From positions 1-64,000 of the forward strand of contig DVLU01000028.1 of assembly GCA_018715365.1 (NCBI GenBank): 64,000 nt of DNA, given 5' to 3'. A model generated the notes under the pieces. That model ran no database searches. It saw only the letters and a program-made list of their open reading frames with translations, and was not told where the DNA came from. Position numbers and translations under genes: made by a program. Origin of the DNA: Candidatus Ornithomonoglobus intestinigallinarum. Lineage in GTDB: Bacteria > Bacillota > Clostridia > UBA1381. Every line of letters begins with the position of its first letter. The first letter of the stretch is position 1. Shown piece by piece: positions 50,286-59,223 of the stretch.

Positions 50286-52402
50286 AGGACGGTCAGGATA
50301 AAAAAATATACGTTTCCCCGGACGGGGACGACGCGGCGGACGGGAGCTTTAACGCTCCCGTCAAGACGCTCCGGCGTGCGCTGGAAATGGCGGAAGATAC
50401 AGGGAATACAAATGCCGGTATTGACATTTTGCTCCGCGAGGGTGTATACTGTATATCCGAAACGATAAATCTGTCACATTCGGCGAAGTGGTACGCGCCG
50501 CTTACGATAAGCGCATATAACGGCGAAAACGTTGTTTTAAACGCAGGCGTTGATATACCGCTTTCCGAAGCGGAGCCTGCGGGCAGTGAGTTTTTGTCGG
50601 AGCTTGTTGAGCCGCCCCCTTACGGCAGCATTTTAAAATACGATTTAAAGGACGCCGGAATAACCGATTACGGTGAAATATCAAGGCGGGGCCATCTTAT
50701 AACGGAGGATAAGGAGGCGCAGGCGGAGCTTGCCGTTGACGGCGAGGTGCAGCGCCTTGCCGGTTGGCCGAACGACGGCTTCACGGGGCTTATAAAGCCG
50801 GAGGATCCCTCCGAATACGGGAAAAGAACGTTATCGGGCATAGCAGACGGCTGCAGCTTCAGGGTGGATTACGACCGTCCGTCCGATTGGAGCAGGCAGG
50901 AGGAGGTTTGGCTTGCCGGAACGCTCGGGCCCAATTACGAGTTTGATTATTATCCGATGAGCCGTTTTGACGAAGCGGAAAAAAGAGTGTATTTAAGAGA
51001 AGGCGCGCTTGTGGAGTATTACACAGAGCCCTGGTACAGGTTTGAAAATATCCCGGAGGAGCTCGACGCCCCCGGCGAATATTACATAGACCGCGAAACG
51101 GGCATGCTGTATTTTTATCCGCCCGAGGGCGCGGATGAAAATTCAACGCTCACAATAACAATGCCGACAAGAAACCCGAAGCAGTATTCGGGAAAATCGC
51201 CCGACGATATGTTCAGGCTCGAGGGCTGCGACAATATAGTCTTTGAGGGGCTGACGCTTAAGGGCGGACGCGGTTCGGCCGTTACCGGCAGGGAGAACAG
51301 CGGAATAAAATTCCTGGACTGCGAGATCGCGTCGTTCGGCGCAAACGGCATACGGCTTGATTTTTCGGACAGGATAGAGGTCCGCGGCTGCGAAATCCAC
51401 GACGTCGGCCAGGACGCGCTGCAGTTTTCAAACTGCGGTGATTATGAGAATTTAACGCCGAATTTCATAATGATATGCAATAACGACATATATGATTTCG
51501 CAAGGCTTGAGCGCAGCTACAAAACGGGAATAAATCTCGGCTACAGATGCGTCGGCGCAACGGCGGCGAGAAACCATGTGCATGACGCGCCGCATTCCGG
51601 AATGATCTTCTACGGCGTGAACAATAGAATATACGGAAACGAATTTGACAATCTCGTTACGGAGTTCAGCGATATGGACGCCGTGTATGCAAACAATTCG
51701 TGCTATCCGTGGGAGCGCGGCAACGTTATACGCGGCAATTACTTCCACGATATAGGCAGACGCTCCATGAACGGCAGGCACCAGATAAACGTAAGGGCAA
51801 TACGCACCGATAACAAGGGCTGCGGCCTTGAGGTTTACGGCAACCTGTTCTACAGGATAGGCGACGGCGGAACGAACGGAAACGGAAACAACGCCGTCGG
51901 CGGCATAACCGCGGAGGGCACGAGGAATAAAATAATTCACAATTTGTTTGTTGACTGCAACGAAACGTACACGAACGGCCAGGCGTACAGGCATATAGAA
52001 ACGGCCGGGGACGGCACGCTTTATTCCGATGACGGCGTGATAAACGGCGCGAAGGTTTCGGAGCTTAAAAAGGAAATGGAAAGACGGCTTCCCGTTTACG
52101 GGAATTATTTCCCGGAGCTTTATAATTTCTTTAACGAGCATCCGAATATGTCGAAAACAAATGAGTTTAAAGACAACATAATAATAAATATAGAATTTCC
52201 GTTAAGCAGATATAACGGCGAAATATCGGAGGAGGGCTTCCGCGGCGATGAACGTCTTGTTGACGCATCGGGCAATTTTGCGGGAACGGACGACCCGGGA
52301 TTTAAGTCGTATGAGGACGGAGATTTAGAGCTTTCGCAGGAGGCGCGTTCTCTTGCCGAGGGCTTCCCGAATATAAAAATGAGCAGCTTCGGGACATTTT
52401 AA
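50228..52402 (+). CDS. Right-handed beta-helix protein, GH141-like, without visible signal peptide
   Basis: The frame gives ~724 residues. The catalytic-type module starts IYVSPDGDDAADGSFNAPVK and continues with AVDGEVQRLAGWPNDGF, PGEYYIDRETGMLYFYPP and many NxF/IxGNxF coils, as in GH141 (fucosidase/xylanase) proteins. The only upstream start is a GTG at 50228 inside the previous gene, with no ribosome site. No signal peptide precedes the module, unlike its paralogue at 52454. The frame may be reached by a -1 shift from the previous gene, may carry a lost N-terminus, or may be cytosolic. Activity is inferred from fold. Confidence 0.78.
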   Translation: MGQHEGHGAVKSSIHPFRIKDGQDKKIYVSPDGDDAADGSFNAPVKTLRRALEMAEDTGNTNAGIDILLREGVYCISETINLSHSAKWYAPLTISAYNGENVVLNAGVDIPLSEAEPAGSEFLSELVEPPPYGSILKYDLKDAGITDYGEISRRGHLITEDKEAQAELAVDGEVQRLAGWPNDGFTGLIKPEDPSEYGKRTLSGIADGCSFRVDYDRPSDWSRQEEVWLAGTLGPNYEFDYYPMSRFDEAEKRVYLREGALVEYYTEPWYRFENIPEELDAPGEYYIDRETGMLYFYPPEGADENSTLTITMPTRNPKQYSGKSPDDMFRLEGCDNIVFEGLTLKGGRGSAVTGRENSGIKFLDCEIASFGANGIRLDFSDRIEVRGCEIHDVGQDALQFSNCGDYENLTPNFIMICNNDIYDFARLERSYKTGINLGYRCVGATAARNHVHDAPHSGMIFYGVNNRIYGNEFDNLVTEFSDMDAVYANNSCYPWERGNVIRGNYFHDIGRRSMNGRHQINVRAIRTDNKGCGLEVYGNLFYRIGDGGTNGNGNNAVGGITAEGTRNKIIHNLFVDCNETYTNGQAYRHIETAGDGTLYSDDGVINGAKVSELKKEMERRLPVYGNYFPELYNFFNEHPNMSKTNEFKDNIIINIEFPLSRYNGEISEEGFRGDERLVDASGNFAGTDDPGFKSYEDGDLELSQEARSLAEGFPNIKMSSFGTF

Positions 52403-52453
52403 AGCGCGGGCGCACAGCCCGCAGGACATTACCCCGAAGGAGGTAGGAAGAGA

Positions 52454-55150
52454 GTGAAAAAGAAAATAGCTTTGCTGCTGACGGCCGCATTGCTTGTGCA
52501 GGGCGGAGCAGCCGCTTTGGCGGCCGATTACCCCGACACGAAGGGTCACTGGGCCGAGAGTATTATAGACAGCCTCACAGAGGACGGCGTGGTTCAGGGC
52601 GACGGCCGGAACTTCAGGCCGGACAGCGACGTGAACGTGGATGAATTTCTTAAAATGATTCTGACGGCGATGGGCGAGGAGATCGAGCCCGCGCAGGGCG
52701 GCTATTGGGCGCAGCCGTATATAGACAGGGCGCTCGAGCTTGAGCTTATATATTCTGACGAATTTGCGGACGGCTATGCGCGTCCCGTAACGCGGTACGA
52801 AATCGCGATGATAAGCACAAGGGCAATAGACGCAAACGAGGTGACGGGCGCGCTTCGCGATCAGATAATCGGCAAAATATCGGATTATTACGATATTTAC
52901 AATTACGATAAGGAATACGTCCTTGCGGCGTACGCGAACAATCTGCTTTACGGCTACGAGGACAACAGCTTCCGCGGCTACAACAACACAACACGCGCCG
53001 AAGCGTGCGTTATAGTAAGCCGCGTTATGTCGGCGGGCGACTTTGAAAGACCGTCAACCGACAATCCCGACGTTCCGCAGGATCTGGGCGACGTATTCTA
53101 TGTTGCGTCAAACGGAAACGATAATAACGCAGGAACGGCAGACGCGCCGTTTGCGACGCTTGCAAAGGCACAGGAGGCGGTCAGGGAAACGCTTAAGAGC
53201 GACGGCGCGCACGAAAACGGCATAACGGTTTATCTGCGCGGCGGCGAATACGATATAACGGGTTCTCTCGAGCTTGCGTATGAGGATTCCGGCACGGAGG
53301 ACTGCCAGGTAACGTGGGCGTCGTATCCGGGAGAAACGGCAAGGCTTACGGGCAGCGTGGCGCTGCCGCACGATGCGTTTGAGCCTATAGACGATGAAAT
53401 GGGCTCAAAGCTTATAGAAAGAAGCGCCGCCGATGAGGTCCTGCAGATAGACCTCAACGAGCTCGGTATAACAAATCTGGGCAGGCTTTCAAGACGCGGC
53501 TACTTAATAGCCGAATCGGGCGTTCTGCCGCAGGCGGAATTGTATATAGACGGCAGCAGGCAGCAGCTTTCGAGATGGCCCAACAGCGAATGGGTCGGAA
53601 CAACAGGCATTGTGCGGAGCGGCGCAAGAAGCCAGTCGGGAGTGCTTGAGGGCGCGGTGTTCAATATAGATTACGACCGCCCAACAAAATGGCATAACCA
53701 GATAGACCAGATATATACGGCAGGCGTTCTCGGCCCCAACTATTTCTACGGCTATTTCCCGATAGGCGAAATAAAGCCGGGCGAGATAACGCTGAGGGAA
53801 GGCTCCGTTACGAATTATTATTCGAAGCATTTTATAAGATATGAAAATATCTTTGAAGAAACGGATATGCCGGGCGAGTATTACATAGACCGCGAAACGG
53901 GTATGCTGTATCTCTATCCGCCGGAGGGCTTCGGCGCCGATACCGATATAAGGCTCTCGATGCTCGAGGAAAATATGATAACGGGCGACAACGTTAAAAA
54001 CGTAACGTTTAAGAACCTGCAGTTCGATACGATGCGCGCCGGGGCGATAAGGATAACGAACGCCGAAAACGTCAATATAGAAAACTGCACGGTTTACGGC
54101 ACGGGCACGCACGGAGTGTATTTAAGAGGAACAAACTGCTCCGTGAAGAACAGCCTTATCCACGACATCGGTGCAAACGGCATTCAGATGGGCGGCGGCG
54201 ATTACGCGCAGGAGATAGACAGCGGCAACGAAATAACAAACAATCATATTTATAAGGCCGCGCAGATAGAACGCTCGTATCAGGCGGGAATACTGCTCGA
54301 TTACCAGTCGGTCGGCATAAAGGTAAGCCATAACGAAATACACGATATGCCGCATACGGCAGTGATAATCTACGGTCCGAACCACACGGTCGAGTATAAC
54401 AATATATACGACGCAGTTAAGGAATTCCACGATATGGATGCCATATACCTTAACGTATACCAGTATCCGTGGGAGAGAAACGTTGTTATAAGACGCAATT
54501 ATATACACGACTTCGGGCAGCAGACGTTCACGGAGCGTCAGATGAACGTTGCCGGCGTCAGAACGGATAACAACGGAAACGGACTTCAGGTGCTGGAGAA
54601 TGTATTCTACAACATAGGCTATCAGAACGCAAACGGTATACGCGCCGTATGCGCACAGGGTATAGACAACGTTGTAAAGAACAATATATTCATAGACCTC
54701 TCGGGAACGTACGACGGTCCTCATACGTATAACCCGAGCGCAAGATGGGATATAACGTCATCGACGGTAAAGCCGATATACGATCAGTGGCTTATCTACA
54801 GCCCCGTATATTCGCAGAAGAATCCCGAGGTTGCAACGTTCTTCGATCATCACTTCCAGGCGTATGAGAAGAACAATATATTCAAGGACAATGTTATAGT
54901 AAATATCGCGTTCCCGCTCGGCACGTCGAATTACCAGACGACGGGTCAGGGCTTTATGGCAAGCGATCAGCTTGTTGACGCCTCCGGGAATATCGTCACA
55001 CAGGAGGACCCCGGATTTGTGGATTACGCGGGAGAAAACTTTACATTAAAGCCCGACAGCAGGGTGTATTCGGAAATAGAGAATTTCCCGGAGATAGATT
55101 TTGAAAATATGGGAACTCTTGCGGATACGCCTGTCGGAGTAACACAATAG
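52454..55150 (+). CDS. SLH-anchored right-handed beta-helix protein, GH141-like
   Basis: This 898-residue protein starts at a GTG with ggaggt 9 nt upstream. A signal peptide (ALLLTAALLVQGGAAALA) is followed by three SLH repeats at ~25-200 (YPDTKGHWAESIIDSL, GYWAQPYIDRALELELI and YDKEYVLAAYANNLLYGYED). The beta-helix module starts around residue 215 (FYVASNGNDNNAGTADAPFA) and repeats the motifs RRGYLIAESG, QQLSRWPNSEW, MPGEYYIDRETGMLYLYPPE. It would be held on the S-layer or secondary wall polymer and cut or bind glycans there. It is a paralogue of the protein at 50228. Confidence 0.87.
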   Translation: MKKKIALLLTAALLVQGGAAALAADYPDTKGHWAESIIDSLTEDGVVQGDGRNFRPDSDVNVDEFLKMILTAMGEEIEPAQGGYWAQPYIDRALELELIYSDEFADGYARPVTRYEIAMISTRAIDANEVTGALRDQIIGKISDYYDIYNYDKEYVLAAYANNLLYGYEDNSFRGYNNTTRAEACVIVSRVMSAGDFERPSTDNPDVPQDLGDVFYVASNGNDNNAGTADAPFATLAKAQEAVRETLKSDGAHENGITVYLRGGEYDITGSLELAYEDSGTEDCQVTWASYPGETARLTGSVALPHDAFEPIDDEMGSKLIERSAADEVLQIDLNELGITNLGRLSRRGYLIAESGVLPQAELYIDGSRQQLSRWPNSEWVGTTGIVRSGARSQSGVLEGAVFNIDYDRPTKWHNQIDQIYTAGVLGPNYFYGYFPIGEIKPGEITLREGSVTNYYSKHFIRYENIFEETDMPGEYYIDRETGMLYLYPPEGFGADTDIRLSMLEENMITGDNVKNVTFKNLQFDTMRAGAIRITNAENVNIENCTVYGTGTHGVYLRGTNCSVKNSLIHDIGANGIQMGGGDYAQEIDSGNEITNNHIYKAAQIERSYQAGILLDYQSVGIKVSHNEIHDMPHTAVIIYGPNHTVEYNNIYDAVKEFHDMDAIYLNVYQYPWERNVVIRRNYIHDFGQQTFTERQMNVAGVRTDNNGNGLQVLENVFYNIGYQNANGIRAVCAQGIDNVVKNNIFIDLSGTYDGPHTYNPSARWDITSSTVKPIYDQWLIYSPVYSQKNPEVATFFDHHFQAYEKNNIFKDNVIVNIAFPLGTSNYQTTGQGFMASDQLVDASGNIVTQEDPGFVDYAGENFTLKPDSRVYSEIENFPEIDFENMGTLADTPVGVTQ

Positions 55151-55166
55151 GAAAGGGTGACTGTAA

Positions 55167-58100
55167 TTGAAGTTAAAAAGATTAGCAGCAGCCATACTTA
55201 CGGTATTTATGCTGATGAACCTTGCCGCGGTTATGCCGGCAATGGCAATGACCGTCAATGTAGGGAGCGGGTATGAGTTTGTCGATACCGCCTACAGCCC
55301 CAAGAAAGATATTTATGTTGCCGTTGCGAGAAACAGCGGCGGAACGGCGAAAATTTATTATTCAAACGGCGGCGAAACATGGCAGGAAGCGGAACGGACG
55401 GCAGATTCCAAGACCTTCGATATGCGCGCAAACATACAGCCGAACTCCCAGCAAAGAGTTGTATGGTGGCCCAAAGAACAGGTGTTTGTTACTTTCCACA
55501 TAGTACCCAATGCCGAAAAGCTGCTCTGCTCAGAGGACGGCAAAACGTGGACGGAATTCAGCCGAACAGGCACAAACTACCTTTATGCGGTATCGGGTGA
55601 CGGTCAGCAGCTTGCCGTTATGAGACACGTGCTTATAGCGCTTGATTCGCTGGAAGAAGGAAATATGTCCGCCTTACCGACGGTTGACATCAGAGGTCTG
55701 GGCAATGACAGCAGCGGTGCCGGAATGATGGCGGTCGGCGTAAGCGATACGGCGCCTTATATCTACGCCGTATTCAGACAGAAGGGCAACGGTATGCGTA
55801 TAGCAGCACAGCCGATAGTCCCGACGCCGGAGCCCACCGAGGAAGCGCAGCTTGCCGAGGCGGAGACGGCAGAAGAAGCGGTTGAAGAAATTGCAGAGCC
55901 TACGGCCGAGCCTGTTGAAGCGACAACCGAGCCGACAGCCGAACCGACTGTTGAGCCTGTTGAAGCAACGGCAGAGCCTGCTGAAGCGACCGTTGAACCG
56001 ACTGCCGAACCTACGGCAGAGCCTGTTGAAGAAACAGCAGAACCTGTTGAGGAAACGGCAGAACCTGTTGAAGCAACTGCTGAGCCGACAGCCGAGCCTG
56101 TTGAAGAAACGGCAGAGCCGGAGCTTATGACGGCGGAGGCCGAGGCGGAGCCTAAGATGGCAGGCGCGGAGCTTATGGCCGAAACAACGGATTATACAAA
56201 GTACGCAACAACTGATGTGGCATACAACTTTACGCAGGATCCCATAGATGCGATATGGTCAAAGCCGATGGCGGGCTGGTTTGTCATAAACGGAGCGGAG
56301 CTCACGTTTGTAAAGCCCGAAAGGACAACGGCGAAGCCGACGGCGACCGCAAAGGGTGCAACTGAGCTTTCGATGTCCGACGGCGGCAAGGCGTCGGGTG
56401 AGAAATTCACGGCTGCCGGAACAAACAGTGATACCGTAATAGTCGGCACGGAAAGCGGCAAGCTCTACGCGGCGGCGGCTTCGGAGAATATCATGGACGA
56501 AGGAAGCCTTGCATGGAGCCGCGTTGAACCGGGCGCAGACGTGGAAACGGAAATAAACGAAAGAGTAAAGTCTATTTCGGAGATAAACGATAACGCGTTC
56601 TTCTTTGCAACAAACACAGGCCTTTATACGGCAGCGAGGGAGAGCGACGGAAGCTGGCGCTATCATGATATTGCAAAATCAAATATCATTGCCGACAGCG
56701 ACACATCAAAAACAAGAATAGAAGTTCCCGAGGAGGGAAGCACATCGGTAACGCTTACTCCGGAATCGAGAACGTGGGCCGGCTATCAGTCGCAGAACAC
56801 GATAACGGGTATATCGATAGATAACGCTGAAATGCCGCAGGGCGTAAACGCAGAGGTGTCGGGCGGCAGCGTAAACGTTACCGTTGAAAGCACGGCAGAC
56901 CCCGAAGCCGATAACAACATAGACGTAACGGTGACAACGGCAAGCAGCCAGGCTTACAGCTTTGAAATAACAGTCGTTTCGCCGGCACAGCCCGACGTAA
57001 CGGGTTACGACGAAATGGCAATACCGCAGCGCGGAACGGCGGCGAAGGAATATCAGTATTCCGCCGTTATAATGGGTACGGACGGACTTCCGATGGAAAC
57101 GCGCGAAGCGCGCATGGAGGTAATAGAAGTGCCGGAGGGCGTTGAATTCGATCCCGCAACGGGTATATTCACAGTAACGGAGGACGCCAAGGCCGGTACG
57201 GTGCTGCTGCACATTTATCCGGGAGACACAACGGAAAACCCGACAATAAAAGAAATCACACTAAGCGAAAGCCATTCGGTAAGAGCCGAGATAACGCTCG
57301 GCCCGGCAGAGCTTCAGATACCGGATGACGCTGCGCTCAACCAGGAATATACCGCGACATTCTACAGCCAGATAGACGAGGTCATGATTCACGAGAGCCC
57401 CGTATGGACCGTTGAAATCCCCGAGGGCTCGGAGGCCGGCGGCATAAGCATGGATGACGGCAAGCTGAGCGTTCCGTCAAACGCTACGGCGGGAAAGATA
57501 ATCATCAGGGCCGTATCGTCGGATAATCCGGAAATATACGCGGAAAAGGAAGTTGAGCTTACATACACGGATAAGAGAAAGGCGACCGAGGATCTGAGCC
57601 CGATAACGTTCGATACGTCGAAGCCTCTTGAGGATGACCTCACGTTTATAACAACGGGCGCGGAATTCGGCAGCACAATCACCTACAAAAGCTCGGATGA
57701 GAACATATTAAAGCCGGACGGTACGCTTATAAGACCGAGCCGCGAGGACGGCAGCGTTATATTAACAGCCACATCGACGCTCGGCAGCGGCAGAGCCGAA
57801 AAGCAGTGGGAATTCAAGGTTACAAAGGCCGATGATTTAAGCGCCAACGGCGACCTTTCGGACGGCACAACAGCCGGCTGGACGCCGGAGGACGGCGCGC
57901 AGCTTGAGGTTACGTCGGAGGAGGACAACAACATCTTAAACGTAACGGGCGGCGGAGTTTATCAGACGTTCGAATTCACAAACGAAAGCAGCTACGGCTT
58001 CGAAGCGCGCGTAAGAGCGGCTGCGGGGTCAACGATAACGCTCCTTTCGGAAGCGGGCGGAAAAATAGCCGAAATAACGGCGGACGGCGATTGGCAGGAG

Positions 58101-59132
58101 CTTAAGGGCTCGGTTACGTTTAAGCGCCAGTCGGATAATTTTGAGGATAAGGTTTATATAAGATACAGCACTGCGTCAAGAAGCGGCGATTTCAGCGTTG
58201 ATTATCTTAAGGCGTATGAAATAACGCTTGAGCTTTCAAAGGTCCAAAACGCCGTGAACAAGGCGACGTACAGCAAAACCCAGGCAGATATAGACGCAGC
58301 GGAAAAGCTGCTCGAGGAATTCTACGATCTGCCGATAAAGGACGAAATGCAGGAAACGCTTGACGATATAGAGCCTGTAAACAGCGGAAGCGGCTCCGGC
58401 GGCGGCGGAGGCGGCTCAAGCTCCGGCGGCGGCGGTGGCGGCGGAGGCGTCAGCAGACCGCCTTCAACGGTAGACACCATAACAGGCCCCAACAATATAT
58501 CGACCCCGTCAAAGGGCGAGGATGATTACGAGGATGAGCTCGACACGTACCTTCTGCACTTTAAGGATATGAAGAACCACTGGGCAAGAGAGGACGTTGA
58601 ATACATGGCGGAGCTCGGCATAATACAGGGCAAGGAAGAGGATAAATTCATGCCCGACGATAAAATAACAAGAGCCGAATTTGCGGTGCTTATAACGCGC
58701 ACGCTCGGTCTTTCGGAAACACCGTATGAAAATTCATTCTTCGACGTTGTTGCCGACGACTGGTATTCGGGCTACGTTCAGACGGTAAGAAGCAATAACT
58801 TCATGAACGGTTATGACGGATTGTTTAACCCCGATTCGAACATAACAAGAGAGGAAATAGCAAAGGTTATAGTTGCGGCATACAACAGCCGCACAAATAC
58901 GGCGCTTGAAACGGGTAAGTCGATATACTTTAACGATATAGACATGATAAGCTCGTGGGCATGGGATTACGTTGCGGAGGCGGCAGAGCTCGGCTTTGTA
59001 AACGGAATGACGGAGGAGCTCTTTATGCCGAAGGAAACGGCAACAAGAGCCCAGGCCGCAACAATGCTCAGGCGTGTATACGACACATTAAACCCGACGT
59101 CAACAGGGGATAGCGAATCCGAGGCCGCTTAA
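55167..59132 (+). CDS. Large SLH-anchored beta-propeller-like surface protein
   Basis: The 1321-residue protein starts at a TTG (gaaaggg upstream) with a signal peptide (ILTVFMLMNLAAVMPAMA). The N-terminal propeller-like region (GYEFVDTAYSPKKDIYVAVA, YYSNGGETWQ) is related to 47808. A Glu/Pro/Thr/Val repeat linker follows at ~212-330. Several beta-sandwich domains (~530-1040) come next, then a Ser/Gly linker (~1075-1095) and three C-terminal SLH repeats (MKNHWAREDVEYMAELGIIQ, FFDVVADDWYSGYVQT, WAWDYVAEAAELGFVNG). It is a probable glycan-binding surface scaffold. Confidence 0.85.
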   Translation: MKLKRLAAAILTVFMLMNLAAVMPAMAMTVNVGSGYEFVDTAYSPKKDIYVAVARNSGGTAKIYYSNGGETWQEAERTADSKTFDMRANIQPNSQQRVVWWPKEQVFVTFHIVPNAEKLLCSEDGKTWTEFSRTGTNYLYAVSGDGQQLAVMRHVLIALDSLEEGNMSALPTVDIRGLGNDSSGAGMMAVGVSDTAPYIYAVFRQKGNGMRIAAQPIVPTPEPTEEAQLAEAETAEEAVEEIAEPTAEPVEATTEPTAEPTVEPVEATAEPAEATVEPTAEPTAEPVEETAEPVEETAEPVEATAEPTAEPVEETAEPELMTAEAEAEPKMAGAELMAETTDYTKYATTDVAYNFTQDPIDAIWSKPMAGWFVINGAELTFVKPERTTAKPTATAKGATELSMSDGGKASGEKFTAAGTNSDTVIVGTESGKLYAAAASENIMDEGSLAWSRVEPGADVETEINERVKSISEINDNAFFFATNTGLYTAARESDGSWRYHDIAKSNIIADSDTSKTRIEVPEEGSTSVTLTPESRTWAGYQSQNTITGISIDNAEMPQGVNAEVSGGSVNVTVESTADPEADNNIDVTVTTASSQAYSFEITVVSPAQPDVTGYDEMAIPQRGTAAKEYQYSAVIMGTDGLPMETREARMEVIEVPEGVEFDPATGIFTVTEDAKAGTVLLHIYPGDTTENPTIKEITLSESHSVRAEITLGPAELQIPDDAALNQEYTATFYSQIDEVMIHESPVWTVEIPEGSEAGGISMDDGKLSVPSNATAGKIIIRAVSSDNPEIYAEKEVELTYTDKRKATEDLSPITFDTSKPLEDDLTFITTGAEFGSTITYKSSDENILKPDGTLIRPSREDGSVILTATSTLGSGRAEKQWEFKVTKADDLSANGDLSDGTTAGWTPEDGAQLEVTSEEDNNILNVTGGGVYQTFEFTNESSYGFEARVRAAAGSTITLLSEAGGKIAEITADGDWQELKGSVTFKRQSDNFEDKVYIRYSTASRSGDFSVDYLKAYEITLELSKVQNAVNKATYSKTQADIDAAEKLLEEFYDLPIKDEMQETLDDIEPVNSGSGSGGGGGGSSSGGGGGGGGVSRPPSTVDTITGPNNISTPSKGEDDYEDELDTYLLHFKDMKNHWAREDVEYMAELGIIQGKEEDKFMPDDKITRAEFAVLITRTLGLSETPYENSFFDVVADDWYSGYVQTVRSNNFMNGYDGLFNPDSNITREEIAKVIVAAYNSRTNTALETGKSIYFNDIDMISSWAWDYVAEAAELGFVNGMTEELFMPKETATRAQAATMLRRVYDTLNPTSTGDSESEAA

Positions 59133-59141
59133 AACGGCTTT

Positions 59142-59170
59142 GCCGCTCCGGAAAGCTTCGGAGCGGCGGT
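59142..59170 (+). terminator. Hairpin after the large surface protein gene
   Basis: Perfect 9-bp arms GCCGCTCCG/CGGAGCGGC (59142-59150 and 59159-59167) around GAAAGCTT. There is no strong T run, so it may be an mRNA stabiliser or partial terminator. Confidence 0.6.
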
Positions 59171-59223
59171 CCGCCGGACCGGATATATGAAACCGATTAA
59201 CGAAAGGAGACGGTGATACGATA

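Noticed and set aside
54122-54724. Minus-strand frames through the beta-helix genes (several of ~200 residues)
   Set aside because: They are shadows of the repetitive beta-helix coding sequence on the plus strand.
55850-56130. Long frame in another phase and repeat array in the surface protein gene
   Set aside because: It is a shadow of the Glu/Pro-rich coding repeat in the main frame; the units encode protein and are not CRISPR-like.
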